Positions 24,434 through 33,845 of a stretch of 64,000 bases of DNA are shown here, piece by piece (position 1 is the stretch's first letter; each line of letters starts with the position of its first letter). This stretch comes from Desulfocurvus vexinensis DSM 17965 (GTDB taxonomy: Bacteria; Desulfobacterota; Desulfovibrionia; Desulfovibrionales; Desulfovibrionaceae): the NCBI RefSeq assembly GCF_000519125.1, contig NZ_JAEX01000001.1, positions 558,001 through 622,000 of the forward strand, written 5' to 3'. The notes under the pieces were generated by a model, which did not search any database, was not told the DNA's origin, and worked only from the letters and a program-made list of their open reading frames with translations. A program made the translations under genes and the position numbers.

Positions 24434-27400
24434 TCAGCCGTCGCCCTTGGGGCGGCGGCGGAGCCGTTCCGTGAGGCCGATGATGGTCTTGTAGAAGGTC
24501 GGGATGAAGAACGGCGCGATGAACGTCGCCGCGAGCATCCCGCCGATGACGCCGGTGCCGATGGCGTGGCGGCTGGCCGCGCCCGCGCCGCTGCTGATGG
24601 CCAGGGGCAGGCAGCCCAGGATGAAGGCCAGCGAGGTCATGACGATGGGCCGGAAGCGCAGCTCGGCGGCCTTGGCGGCGGCCTCGGCGATGCCCATGCC
24701 CGACTTGTGCTGCTGCACGGCGAACTCCACGATGAGAATGGCGTTCTTGGAAGCCAGGCCGACCAGGGTCACCAGGGCGATCTGCAGGTAGGTGTCGTTG
24801 GACAGCCCGCGCAGCAGGGTGGCCCCGGCGGCGCCGAACAGCGCGAAGGGCACCACCAGGATCACCGCCAGGGGCAGGGTCCAGCGCTCGTACTGCGCCG
24901 CCAGGATCAGGAAGACCATCAGCAGGCCGAGCAGCAGCACGGTGAGCGAGGTGCCGCCCGTAGCGCGCTCCTGGTAGGCCGAGCCGGTCCAGGCCAGGTG
25001 GTAGGTCTCGGGCAGCTCGGCGCGGGTGACCTCCTCCAGGGCGTCCATGGCCTGGCCGGAGCTGTAGCCCGGGGCCGGGCTGGCCATGACCTTGGCCGCC
25101 GGGAACACGTTGAAGCGCTCCACCACCTCGGGGCCGGTGGTGCGCTCCACCGTGGCCAGCACCGTCAGGGGGATCATCCGGCCCGTGTCCGAGCGTACGT
25201 ACACGTCGGCGAGGTCATCGGGGTTGTCGCGGAACTCCCCGCGCGACTGGAGCTGGACCTTGAAGGTCCGGCCCATGCGGTTGAAGTCGTTGATGTAGTA
25301 GGCGCCGAAGGTGGCCTGCATGGTCTCGAACACGCGGTCGATGGGCACGCCCATGGCCCGGGCGCGGTCACGGTCGAGCACCACGTTGATCTGCGGCGCG
25401 TTGACGCTGAACATGGCCTGCACGCTGCCCAGCTCGGGGCGGGTGCGGGCCTTGGCCACCAGCTCGTTGACCCGCGCGGCCAGCTCGGTCAGGCTGTTGC
25501 CGCCGCGGTCCTGCACGTAGCCCTCCACGCCGCCGGTGTTGCTCATGCCCATGATGGGCGGCAGGTTGAAGGCCAGCACGAAGGCGTCGGTGATGGAGGC
25601 GCCCGCGCCGAAGGTCATGCCGATGACTTGGTCCACCGTGGGGCCTTTCTTGCGCTCGTCCCAGGGGGCGAGGGTCACGAAGGCCGTGCCGGTGTTGGTC
25701 TTCATGGCGCCGGAGAGCAGGTCCAGCCCGGTCAGGGTCATGATGCCGTCCACCCCGGGGGCCTTGAGCATCGTGCCGGCCAGGGCGTCCATGGCGGCCT
25801 CGGTGCGCGAGAGCGAGGCGCCCTCGGGCAGCATGGTTACGGACAGGATGTTGCCCTTGTCCTCCTCGGGCACCAGGGCGTGGGGCAGGGCGGCGAACAT
25901 GCGCCAGGACACCACGCACAGCACGGCGAAGAGGGCGAAGGCCAGCAGCGAGCGCTTGAGCAGCAGGCGCACGCCCGCCGTGTAGCCCGCCGTGAGCCGC
26001 GTGAAGAAGCGCTCGAAGAGCAAAAGCGGCAGGATGGGCTGGCGGTGCTCGTTTTTCAGCAAAAGCGCGCACAGGGCCGGGGTCAGGGTCAGGGCCACGA
26101 TGCCCGAGATGATCACCGACACGGCGATGGTCACCGCGAACTGGCGGTACATCTCGCCCGACAGCCCGCCCATGAAGGCCACGGGAATGAACACCGAGCA
26201 CAGCACCAGCACGATGGCCACCACCGCGCCGCTGACCTCGCCCATGGCCTTGATGGTCGCTTCCTTGGGCGGCAGGAACTCGGTTTTCATCACCCGTTCC
26301 ACGTTCTCGATGACCACGATGGCGTCGTCCACCACGATGCCGATGGCCAGCACCAGGCCGAACAGGGTCAGGGTGTTGATGCTGAAGCCCAGGGCGTACA
26401 TGCCCGCGAAGGTGCCGATGATGGACACCGGCACGGCCAGCAGCGGGATGAGGGTCGCCCGCCAGTTGTGCAGGAAGATGAAGATGATCAGCGACACCAG
26501 CAGGAAGGCTTCGATGAGCGTCTGCTGCACCTCCTGCACCGAGATGCGCACGAAGGTCGTGGTGTTGTAGGGCACGGAGTAGCCGATGCCGTCGGGGAAC
26601 TGGGCCGAGAGGCGCTCCATGGCGGCGATGACGCGGTCGGCGGTTTCCAGGGCGTTGGCGCCCGGGGCGAGGTAGACGCCCATGGCCGCCGCGGCCTTGC
26701 CGTCGCGCTTGCTGACCATGTTGTAGCTCTGGGCGCCGAGTTCGACCTCGGCCACATCGCGCAGGCGCAGGAAGCTGCCGTCCTCGTTGGCACGCAGGAT
26801 GATGTCCGCGAACTGTTCGGGGTCCACCATGCGGCCCTGGGTGGTCACGGTGTAGGTCATCTCCACCGGGGCATCCAGGGGCTCGCTGCCGATGGACCCG
26901 GCGGCGAACTGGGCGTTCTGCTCGCCCACGGCGGCGGCCACATCCGAGGGCGTGAGGCCCATGGCGGCCAGCTTGTCGGGGCGCAGCCAGATGCGGATGG
27001 AGTAGTCGCGCGAGCCGAAGACCATGGCGTCGCCCACGCCGGGGATGCGCTTGAGCTCATCGATGACGTTGACCAGGGCGTAGTTGCTGACGTCCACCGC
27101 GTCGTAGCGCCCGTCGCCGGACTCCATGGCCAGGACCATGAGCATGCTCGACGACTTCTTGCTCACGGTGACGCCCTGGCGGCGGACCTCCTCGGGCAGG
27201 GACGACTCGGCGGCCTGCACGCGGTTGTTGACGTTGATGGTGTTCTGGTCGGGGTCGGTGCCGACCTCGAAGCTCACGGTGATGGTCAGGCTGCCGTCGC
27301 CCGCGCTCACCGAGCGCATGTAGAGCATGTTGTCCACGCCGTTGATCTTCTGCTCCAGGGGCGCGGCCACGGTCTGGGCGATGGTCTCGGCGCTGGCGCC

Positions 27401-27553
27401 CGGGTAGCGGGCCGACACCTGCACCTCGGGCGGCACGATGTCGGGGAACTCCGCGATGGGCAGGACGCGCAGGGACAGGGCGCCCGCCAGGACGATGAAC
27501 AGCGAGACGACCGTCGCGAAGATCGGCCTGTTGATGAAAAAGCGCGAGAACAT
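24434..27553 (-). CDS. RND efflux pump inner-membrane transporter (HAE1/AcrB-like)
   Basis: 1039 residues, normal for AcrB/MexB. MFSRFFINRPIFATVVSLFIVLAG is the typical first helix. Twelve helices and two large periplasmic loops are evident. Proton-relay residues appear in GLVLAIGIVVDDAIVVIENVERVM (two Asp) and the helix-10 Lys in LVGLASKNAILIVEFA. It exports hydrophobic drugs using proton force as part of a tripartite pump. ATG 27553 overlaps the MFP stop by one base (TGATG). No outer-membrane channel gene follows, so a TolC-like partner must come from elsewhere. Confidence 0.95.
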   Translation of the reverse strand: MFSRFFINRPIFATVVSLFIVLAGALSLRVLPIAEFPDIVPPEVQVSARYPGASAETIAQTVAAPLEQKINGVDNMLYMRSVSAGDGSLTITVSFEVGTDPDQNTINVNNRVQAAESSLPEEVRRQGVTVSKKSSSMLMVLAMESGDGRYDAVDVSNYALVNVIDELKRIPGVGDAMVFGSRDYSIRIWLRPDKLAAMGLTPSDVAAAVGEQNAQFAAGSIGSEPLDAPVEMTYTVTTQGRMVDPEQFADIILRANEDGSFLRLRDVAEVELGAQSYNMVSKRDGKAAAAMGVYLAPGANALETADRVIAAMERLSAQFPDGIGYSVPYNTTTFVRISVQEVQQTLIEAFLLVSLIIFIFLHNWRATLIPLLAVPVSIIGTFAGMYALGFSINTLTLFGLVLAIGIVVDDAIVVIENVERVMKTEFLPPKEATIKAMGEVSGAVVAIVLVLCSVFIPVAFMGGLSGEMYRQFAVTIAVSVIISGIVALTLTPALCALLLKNEHRQPILPLLLFERFFTRLTAGYTAGVRLLLKRSLLAFALFAVLCVVSWRMFAALPHALVPEEDKGNILSVTMLPEGASLSRTEAAMDALAGTMLKAPGVDGIMTLTGLDLLSGAMKTNTGTAFVTLAPWDERKKGPTVDQVIGMTFGAGASITDAFVLAFNLPPIMGMSNTGGVEGYVQDRGGNSLTELAARVNELVAKARTRPELGSVQAMFSVNAPQINVVLDRDRARAMGVPIDRVFETMQATFGAYYINDFNRMGRTFKVQLQSRGEFRDNPDDLADVYVRSDTGRMIPLTVLATVERTTGPEVVERFNVFPAAKVMASPAPGYSSGQAMDALEEVTRAELPETYHLAWTGSAYQERATGGTSLTVLLLGLLMVFLILAAQYERWTLPLAVILVVPFALFGAAGATLLRGLSNDTYLQIALVTLVGLASKNAILIVEFAVQQHKSGMGIAEAAAKAAELRFRPIVMTSLAFILGCLPLAISSGAGAASRHAIGTGVIGGMLAATFIAPFFIPTFYKTIIGLTERLRRRPKGDG

Positions 27554-28743
27554 CAGCCGTTGCCCTGCCCGTTGTTGGCGCCGGGGGCCGCGGGGGTCTC
27601 GTCGATGACGGCGACCTTGGCCCCGGGGCGGACCTTGATCACGCCCTCGGCCACGATGGTCTGCCCGGCGCTGAGCCCGCCCTCGACCACGAAGCTGTCG
27701 CCCACGGCGCGGCCCAGGGCCACGGGCACGGGCGAGGCGGCGTTTTCGGCGTCGAGCACATAGACCAGGGGCGCGTCCTTGGTAAAGAGCACCGCGCGCT
27801 GGGGCACGAGCAGCACGTCCTTGAGCACCATGCCCTCGACCATGACCCGCGCGTAGCCCCCGGGCAGCACGAGCCCGTCGGGGTTGGGCAGGGTGGCGCG
27901 GAAGCTCACGGTGCCGGTCTGCGGGTCTTCGCGGCTGTCGGCGAAGCCGATGCGCCCGGTGTGCTCGTAGATGCTGCCGTCGGAGAGCTTCAGGCGCACG
28001 GTCATGCCGCCCTCGGGCACGGCCAGCCGGCCCTCGGCCTCCAGGCGCTTGTCGCGCAGCACCTGGCTGCCGGGCACGGAGAAGTTCACGTACAGTGGGT
28101 CCACCTGGGTGATGGTGGTCAGCAGGCTGTTGCCGCCCACGCTGACCAGGCTGCCCTCGGACATGGACTCCTTGCTGGTCACGCCCGAGATGGGCGCGCG
28201 GACCTCGGTGCGGCCCAGGGTGATGGACGTCTCGCGCACGGCGGCCTCGGCGGCCTCCACGGCGGCGCTGGCCTGGTCGAAGGCGGTCACGGCGTCGTCG
28301 CGCTCCTGGGCGCTGACCACGCCCTGGGCGAACAGGGCCTCGGTGCGCTCGCGGTCCACCTGGGCCAGCTCCATGGTCGCGCGCAGGCGCTTGAGCTCGC
28401 CCCGGGCCTGCTCGTTGCTGGCGCTGGCGGAGTCGGGCTCGATGCGGAAGAGCAGGTCGCCCTTGCGCACGTAGGCGCCCTCCACATAGGTGCGCTCCAG
28501 CAGGATGCCGCCCACCTGGGCATGGACCTCGACATCGCGCGAGCCGGTGATCTGGGCGGCGAATTCGCTGGTCAGGGGCAGGTCGGCGCTGGCCAGGGTC
28601 AGGGCGCGGACCCGGGGCGCGGGCGGGGCGGACGCTGCACCCGCCTGGGGCTTGTCGCCGCAGCCAGCCAGGGCGGCGGCCAGGGCGATGGTGAGCAGCA
28701 GGGCGGACAGGCGCCGGAGCGCCGGGGAAGCAATGCGCGGCAT
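27553..28743 (-). CDS. RND efflux membrane-fusion lipoprotein (AcrA-like)
   Basis: 396 residues. Signal peptide with lipobox LAGC (Cys ~28), so lipid-anchored in the periplasm. The lipoyl-like motif VEVHAQVGGILLERTYVEGAYVRKGDLLF is followed by a coiled-coil hairpin (~95-165) and the second lipoyl half GRTEVRAPISG. Beta-barrel and membrane-proximal domains follow. It links the RND pump to an outer-membrane channel. First gene of the MFP-RND-MarR operon. Confidence 0.93.
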   Translation of the reverse strand: MPRIASPALRRLSALLLTIALAAALAGCGDKPQAGAASAPPAPRVRALTLASADLPLTSEFAAQITGSRDVEVHAQVGGILLERTYVEGAYVRKGDLLFRIEPDSASASNEQARGELKRLRATMELAQVDRERTEALFAQGVVSAQERDDAVTAFDQASAAVEAAEAAVRETSITLGRTEVRAPISGVTSKESMSEGSLVSVGGNSLLTTITQVDPLYVNFSVPGSQVLRDKRLEAEGRLAVPEGGMTVRLKLSDGSIYEHTGRIGFADSREDPQTGTVSFRATLPNPDGLVLPGGYARVMVEGMVLKDVLLVPQRAVLFTKDAPLVYVLDAENAASPVPVALGRAVGDSFVVEGGLSAGQTIVAEGVIKVRPGAKVAVIDETPAAPGANNGQGNG

Positions 28744-28776
28744 GGACGGTGACTCCTCTGCGGGGAAGGTTCTCTC

Positions 28777-28803
28777 GCACGCAAATAGTTAGCGTGCTAT
28801 TTG
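28777..28803 (-). promoter_or_regulatory. Putative MarR operator: two overlapping inverted repeats
   Basis: GCACGC/GCGTGC (28777-28782 and 28792-28797) overlaps CAAATAG/CTATTTG (28782-28788 and 28797-28803). The embedded TTAGCGTGCTA core resembles palindromic sites often bound by MarR repressors. It lies 34-60 bp upstream of the MFP start. Confidence 0.65.
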
Positions 28804-28921
28804 ATAGGGGTGCAGGTAATCTCTTTTGCGAGCCCTGGCAAGGGGGGAGCGGGGGCTTTTGCCCTGCTGGAACAAGGCAACTAGCTGGAGAGGTTGGAAA
28901 TATTTTTTGAGGACCTGGCGG

Positions 28922-29935
28922 TCAGGACCCGGCGGAGCGCAGGGGGTGGCTCTGGCCGCCGTAGAGCACGCGCGTCAGCTCGCCCCCGGGGCCGAACACG
29001 GCGGTGATGACGAAGGGCGTCTGCCTGCGGCCCGCCAGCAGGCGCATGGGCGGGGCCGTGGAGTGGAAGCGCACGTCGGAGAAGTGCACGGCGCGTTCGG
29101 CGCCCGGGTCCGGCGAGGCGGGGGCGGGCTCCATGGCCGGGTGGCGGGCGAACCAGGCCCAGGTGGCGAACACCGGGGCCTCGCGGGTCAGCCGCTCCAG
29201 CAGGGCCGGGTCGGCGCGGGTGAAGGCGTCGAACTCCAGGGGGCGGCTGGCGGCGGGCAGGGCGGTGGTCGTGCCCACCAGCAGCCGGTCGCCGTCCTGC
29301 ACGGTGACCTTCCAGTAGATGGGCGTCAGGGCGTCGGGGGCGACCTCGAAGGGGCGGCCCTCCAGGCCCTGGGCCGCCAGCACCCCGGGCACGGCTGCGG
29401 CCACGGCGGCGCGCACGCCGTGGCAGGCCAGGGGGTAGGCCACCAGCAGCGCGAGCCCGGCCACGGCCAGGCGCCGCCCCGGCTCGCCCCGGGCCCCCCT
29501 GCGCAGGGAGAGGCCGAACAGGGCCAGGGCCCCCAGGGTCAGGAAGGGGTCGATGATGAACACGCTGCCCCAGGCAAAGCGCGTGTCGTCAAAGGGCGCC
29601 AGGAGCTGGGTGCCGTAGGTGGTGATCACGTCCAGCCACAGGTGCAGCCCCAGCAGGGCCAGGGCCAGCAGGAAGGTCTTAAGCGGCGCGAAGGCCCTGC
29701 CGAAAAGTCGGAAGACCCCGGTGAGCAGCAGCGCCTGGACCACGATGCCCGCCAGGGAGTGGGTCACGCCGCGGTGGTGGCGCAGGTAGGCCTCGGGGCC
29801 CAGGCCCACGAAGTTGTCGATGTCGGGCAGCCAGGCGGCCAGCACGCACAGGGCGTAGGCCGCGCGGGTGCCCAGGCGGTCCGCCGCGGCGCGCCCGGCC
29901 AGCGCGCCGGAGACGATGTGTGTTACCGGATCCAT
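28922..29935 (-). CDS. YdjM/YfhO-type membrane-bound metal-dependent hydrolase
   Basis: 337 residues. The N-terminal MDPVTHIVSGALAGRA, then WLPDIDNF and YLRHHRGVTHSLAGIV, carry the His/Asp set of the LexA-regulated YdjM-like 'membrane-bound metal-dependent hydrolase' family (PF04307). A later GLHLWLDVITTYG adds more ligands. Four to five transmembrane segments are predicted in the first 180 residues; the C-terminal ~150 residues are soluble. Reaction unknown. Start ATG 29935; the ribosome site is weak. Stands alone, divergent from the HAD gene. Confidence 0.8.
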   Translation of the reverse strand: MDPVTHIVSGALAGRAAADRLGTRAAYALCVLAAWLPDIDNFVGLGPEAYLRHHRGVTHSLAGIVVQALLLTGVFRLFGRAFAPLKTFLLALALLGLHLWLDVITTYGTQLLAPFDDTRFAWGSVFIIDPFLTLGALALFGLSLRRGARGEPGRRLAVAGLALLVAYPLACHGVRAAVAAAVPGVLAAQGLEGRPFEVAPDALTPIYWKVTVQDGDRLLVGTTTALPAASRPLEFDAFTRADPALLERLTREAPVFATWAWFARHPAMEPAPASPDPGAERAVHFSDVRFHSTAPPMRLLAGRRQTPFVITAVFGPGGELTRVLYGGQSHPLRSAGS

Positions 29936-30019
29936 GGCCGGGGTGTATCCCACCCGGCGGGGCCGTGGCAAGACGGCCCGGCGGCGGGCCCCGGGCGTCC
30001 TTGACCAGGAGGCGGCGAT

Positions 30020-30709
30020 ATGTTCATGAATGCACCTTTGCGGTGGAGGTTTTCGACCATGATGCACAAGGTGCTGGACATGGCGGGCGGCCCGTGCCGG
30101 GCCCTGGACGCCGTGATCTTCGACTTCGGCGGCGTGCTGGCCGAGGAGGGCTTCTTCGAGGGCTTCCGGGCCATCGCCGCGCGCCACGGCATGGACCCCG
30201 GCGGGCTGGCCGAGACGGCGGTGGACGTGGTGCGCCGGGGCGGCTACGTGGAGGGCCGGGTCAGCGAGGCCGAGTTCTGGGAGGAACTGCGCGCGCGCAC
30301 GGGCATCGCCGAGCCCGACGCCGCCCTGCGCCGCGAGCTGCTCTCGCGCTTCGTGCCGCGCGACTTCATGTTCACCCGGGTGGACAAGCTGCGTGGCGCC
30401 GGGTACAAGGTGGCCATCCTGAGCGACCAGACCAACTGGCTTGAGGAACTGGACGCCGCCCACGGCTTCTACCGCCGCTTCGACCTGGTGCTCAACAGCT
30501 ACCGCCTGGGCAAGACCAAGAAGGACCCCACGCTGTTCGACGACGTGGTGGCCGCCCTGGGGGTGGAGCCGGGCCGGGCGCTGTTCATCGACGATTTCGA
30601 GGGCCACATCCGCCGCGCCCGCGAGCGGGGGCTGCTGGCCATCCACTACACGGGCCGCCAGGATTTCGAGCGTCAGTTCAGGAAATTCTGCCCCGGCCTG
30701 GAGGGCTGA
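30020..30709 (+). CDS. HAD-like phosphatase
   Basis: 229 residues. Motif I VIFDFGGVLAEEG, motif II VAILSDQTNWLEEL, motif III Lys in YRLGKTKKDPTLF and motif IV ALFIDDFEGHI; a helical cap lies at ~30-100. Likely a phosphatase of the HAD IA subgroup acting on a small metabolite. AGGAGG precedes the ATG at 30020; an in-frame start at 30060 is possible. It abuts psd with a one-base gap, so it probably leads the psd-pssA transcript. Confidence 0.88.
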   Translation: MFMNAPLRWRFSTMMHKVLDMAGGPCRALDAVIFDFGGVLAEEGFFEGFRAIAARHGMDPGGLAETAVDVVRRGGYVEGRVSEAEFWEELRARTGIAEPDAALRRELLSRFVPRDFMFTRVDKLRGAGYKVAILSDQTNWLEELDAAHGFYRRFDLVLNSYRLGKTKKDPTLFDDVVAALGVEPGRALFIDDFEGHIRRARERGLLAIHYTGRQDFERQFRKFCPGLEG

Positions 30710-30710
30710 G

Positions 30711-31370
30711 ATGAAAAGACCGTCCGTCGGCATCACCCCGGAAGGCATTCCCGCCATAGGCCTCGCGGCCTTCTTCACCCTGGTCCTGGCCATCCTGGAC
30801 TGCGTGACCGGCACGGCCATCGGCCTGGCGCTCACGGCTTTTGCCGTGAATTTTTTCCGCGACCCCGAGCGCTACCCCTCGCCCGAGCCGGGCGTGGCCG
30901 TGTCGCCCGCCGACGGCAAGGTGGTCAAGGCCGGGCTTGCGCGCGACCCCTTCACCGGGCAGGAACGCAAGGTCGTGTGCATCTTCATGAACGTCTTTGA
31001 CGTGCACGTGAACCGCATGCCCGTGGCGGGCACGGTGGAGCGCCTGAAATACCACCCCGGCAAGTTCCTGAACGCCAGCCTGGACAAGGCCAGCGAGGAC
31101 AACGAGCGCATGTCCCTGGACATCCGCGGCGCCGAGGGCGGCCAGTGGAGCGTGGTGCAGATCGCGGGGCTCATCGCCCGGCGCATCGTCTGCCGCGTGG
31201 AGCCCGGCGACACCCTGGGCCGGGGCGAGCGCTTCGGGATGATCAAGTTCGGCTCCAGGGTTGACCTTTACCTGCCCGATGCCTATGACATAGCAGTGCA
31301 CGTCGGGGAACGGGTCCTCGCCGGGCAGACCATCATCGCCCGCCGCAAGGGCGGGCGCACGCAAGAGTGA
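30711..31370 (+). CDS. psd: Phosphatidylserine decarboxylase proenzyme
   Basis: 219 residues, the short bacterial/archaeal type. An N-terminal hydrophobic segment anchors it. SPADGKVVKAG and FMNVFDVHVNRMPVAG are typical, and the self-cleavage site is the Gly-Ser of IKFGSRVDLYLP, which yields the pyruvoyl alpha chain. It makes phosphatidylethanolamine at the inner membrane from the phosphatidylserine supplied by the next gene's product. Coupled to pssA. Confidence 0.95.
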   Translation: MKRPSVGITPEGIPAIGLAAFFTLVLAILDCVTGTAIGLALTAFAVNFFRDPERYPSPEPGVAVSPADGKVVKAGLARDPFTGQERKVVCIFMNVFDVHVNRMPVAGTVERLKYHPGKFLNASLDKASEDNERMSLDIRGAEGGQWSVVQIAGLIARRIVCRVEPGDTLGRGERFGMIKFGSRVDLYLPDAYDIAVHVGERVLAGQTIIARRKGGRTQE

Positions 31371-31378
31371 CGCGGACC

Positions 31379-32140
31379 ATGAACGAGCCCAAGGACAGAC
31401 CGTTCCATAAGGGTGTCTACATCCTGCCGAACATGCTCACCACGGCGAGCCTGTTCTCCGGGTTTTTGGGCATCATGTGGGCCATCCAGGGCCAGTTCGA
31501 GGCCTGCGCGCTGGCCATCCTGGTCAGCGCCCTGTTCGACGGCATGGACGGCAAGGTCGCCCGGCTCACCGGCTCCACCAGCGAATTCGGCGTACAGTAC
31601 GACTCCCTGGCCGATCTGGTGGCCTTCGGCGTGACCCCAGCCATCATGATGTACCAGTGGCAGCTGCACGCCTACGGGCGGCTGGGGCTCATGGCCGCCT
31701 TCCTGCTGGTGGTCTGCGGGGCGCTGCGGCTGGCGCGCTTCAACGTCAACTCCTCCACCTCGTCCAAGAAGCATTTCATCGGCCTGCCCATCCCGGCCCA
31801 GGGCTGCGTCATGGCCACCCTGGTGCTCTTCGAGCCCTTCGCCCCCGGGTTCGTTGCCACGCATCTGCCCGAGGCGGCCCTGGTCCTGGCCTACGGCCTG
31901 TCCTTCCTCATGGTCAGCCGCGTGCGCTACGCCGCCTTCAAGGAATACGATTTCGTCAAGGCCCACCCGTTCAGCAGCATGGTCACCGTGATCCTGCTCT
32001 TCGTGCTGGTCGCCTCGCAGCCCAAGGCCCTGGGCTTCCTGATCCTGTTCGGCTACGTGCTCTCCGGGCCTATCCACACTTACTATCTGCTCCTACGCCG
32101 CCCCCATATCCTACGGGAGCGGACTCGCACGCACTCGTAG
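31379..32140 (+). CDS. pssA: CDP-diacylglycerol-serine O-phosphatidyltransferase
   Basis: About 253 residues. The CDP-alcohol phosphotransferase motif (DG-x2-AR-x8-G-x3-D-x3-D) is intact in DGMDGKVARLTGSTSEFGVQ followed by YDSLAD. Six or more membrane segments follow. It forms phosphatidylserine in the inner membrane. A GTG at 31367 overlapping the psd stop (GTGA) is an alternative start that adds four residues; the ATG at 31379 gives the N-terminus typical of the family. Clustered with psd, as is common. Confidence 0.93.
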   Translation: MNEPKDRPFHKGVYILPNMLTTASLFSGFLGIMWAIQGQFEACALAILVSALFDGMDGKVARLTGSTSEFGVQYDSLADLVAFGVTPAIMMYQWQLHAYGRLGLMAAFLLVVCGALRLARFNVNSSTSSKKHFIGLPIPAQGCVMATLVLFEPFAPGFVATHLPEAALVLAYGLSFLMVSRVRYAAFKEYDFVKAHPFSSMVTVILLFVLVASQPKALGFLILFGYVLSGPIHTYYLLLRRPHILRERTRTHS

Positions 32141-32324
32141 CGCCACGGCGCACCTCCTTCCCCTCGGTCCACCACCAGGGCGGCGCGCGCCGGGCGCGGC
32201 GCCCGGAACGCCTGTTTTCCCTCCGGGTGCCACCGGCAGATTCCCGACATCGCCACCACCACCAGCGGCGCGCCGCCGGGCCCCGCCCGGGCCGCCCGCC
32301 GCAAGGCACATCAAGGAGATACCC
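32141..32324 (+). promoter_or_regulatory. GC-rich leader between pssA and leuA
   Basis: Contains a compact hairpin CCGGGCGC/GCGCCCGG (32190-32206) followed at 32214 by TTTT, then a second GC-rich potential stem near 32270-32300. The first could be a weak terminator after pssA or an attenuator before leuA. No Leu-rich leader peptide was found. Confidence 0.4.
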
Positions 32325-33845
32325 ATGTCCGACCGCGTCTATTTCTTCGACACCACGTTGCGCGACGGCGAACAGTCCCCGGGCTGCACCATGAACCTGC
32401 GCGAGAAGGTCCGCCTGGCGCGCCAGCTCGACACCCTGGGCGTGGACATCATCGAGGCCGGGTTCCCGGCGGCCAGCGAGGGCGATTTCGAGTCCGTGCG
32501 GGCCATCGCGGACGCCGTGGAGCGCGCCCAGGTGGCCGGGCTGGCCCGGGCCCTGCCCCAGGACATCGACCGCGCCTTCGACGCCGTGCGCGGCGCGCGC
32601 AACCCGCGCATCCACACCTTCATCGCCACCAGCCCGCTGCACATGAAGCACAAGCTGGGCAAGGCCCCGGACCAGGTGCTGGCCATGGCCGAGCGCGCCG
32701 TGCGCCACGCCGCGAGCCTCACGCCCAACGTGGAGTTCTCCGCCGAGGACGCCTCGCGCTCCGAGCGGCCCTTCCTGGCCGAGATCTGCCAGCTGGCCAT
32801 CGAATGCGGCGCCCGGGTCATCAACATTCCCGACACCGTGGGCTACGCCCAGCCCGGCGAATTCGCCGAGCTGATCGCCTTCCTCATGGAAACGGTGCCC
32901 AATGCCTCGCAGGCCGTGTTCTCCGTGCATTGCCACAACGACCTCGGGCTGGCCGTGGCCAACACCCTGGCCGCCGTGCGCGCCGGGGCGCGCCAGGTGG
33001 AGGTCACCCTCTCGGGTATCGGCGAGCGCGCGGGCAACGCGGCCCTGGAGGAGGTGGTCATGAACATGCGCACCCGGCCCGCGTACTACCCCGTGAGCCA
33101 CGGCATCATCACCGAGCAGCTCTTCCCGGCCAACCGCATGCTCTCGCGCATCATCGGCCGGCCCATCCCGGCCACCAAGGCCGTGGTCGGCGACAACGCC
33201 TTCGCCCACGAGTCGGGCATCCACCAGGACGGCGTGCTCAAGCACCGCGAGACCTACGAGATCATGACCCCCGAGAGCGTCGGGCGCTCGGGCACGGACA
33301 TGGTCATGGGCAAGCATTCGGGCCGCCACGCCGTGAAATCCAAGGTCGAGGCCATGGGCTTCCGGCTGTCCGACGCCGAGGTGGACGTGGTTGCGGGCGC
33401 CGTCAAGAGGCTGGCGGACATCAAGAAAAAGATATACGACGAGGACGTCGAGGCCATCGTGCTCGAAGAGGTCTTCCGCATCCCCGACAAGTACCGCCTC
33501 AAGCACCTGCACATCCAGTCCGGCACCATCAGCGTGCCGCCCACGGCGGCGGTGATCATGGAAGTGGACGGGCAGGAGCGGAAGCTCGCGACCTTCGGCG
33601 TGGGCCCGGTGGACGCGGTGTTCAACACCATTGCCGAGATCATCGGCAAGCGGCCCACCCTGGAGCAGTACCTCGTCAACGCCATCACCGACGGCACCGA
33701 CGCCCAGGGCGAAGTGACCGTGAAGATCGAGCACGGCGGCCAGCGCGCCGTGGGCCGCGGCACCGACGCCGACATCATCGTCGCCAGCGCCAAGGCCCTG
33801 CTCAACGCCTTGAACCGCCTGGAAAAGAAAAGAGAGGACAAGTAG
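32325..33845 (+). CDS. leuA: 2-isopropylmalate synthase
   Basis: 506 residues, full-length with the C-terminal leucine-feedback domain. HMGL-like TIM barrel motifs: [22 protein letters not shown], and the metal-binding [17 protein letters not shown] 32325 with AAGGAG seven bases upstream. Condenses acetyl-CoA with 2-oxoisovalerate, the first step of leucine synthesis. First gene of leuACDB; leuC starts immediately after its stop. Confidence 0.96.
   Translation: MSDRVYFFDTTLRDGEQSPGCTMNLREKVRLARQLDTLGVDIIEAGFPAASEGDFESVRAIADAVERAQVAGLARALPQDIDRAFDAVRGARNPRIHTFIATSPLHMKHKLGKAPDQVLAMAERAVRHAASLTPNVEFSAEDASRSERPFLAEICQLAIECGARVINIPDTVGYAQPGEFAELIAFLMETVPNASQAVFSVHCHNDLGLAVANTLAAVRAGARQVEVTLSGIGERAGNAALEEVVMNMRTRPAYYPVSHGIITEQLFPANRMLSRIIGRPIPATKAVVGDNAFAHESGIHQDGVLKHRETYEIMTPESVGRSGTDMVMGKHSGRHAVKSKVEAMGFRLSDAEVDVVAGAVKRLADIKKKIYDEDVEAIVLEEVFRIPDKYRLKHLHIQSGTISVPPTAAVIMEVDGQERKLATFGVGPVDAVFNTIAEIIGKRPTLEQYLVNAITDGTDAQGEVTVKIEHGGQRAVGRGTDADIIVASAKALLNALNRLEKKREDK

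Noticed and set aside
32235-32324. A run of His codons (CAC CAC CAC) in the leuA leader that might be a His attenuator peptide
   Set aside because: The frame begins only at a GTG without a ribosome site, runs into leuA's start out of frame, and a His leader makes no sense before leucine genes.
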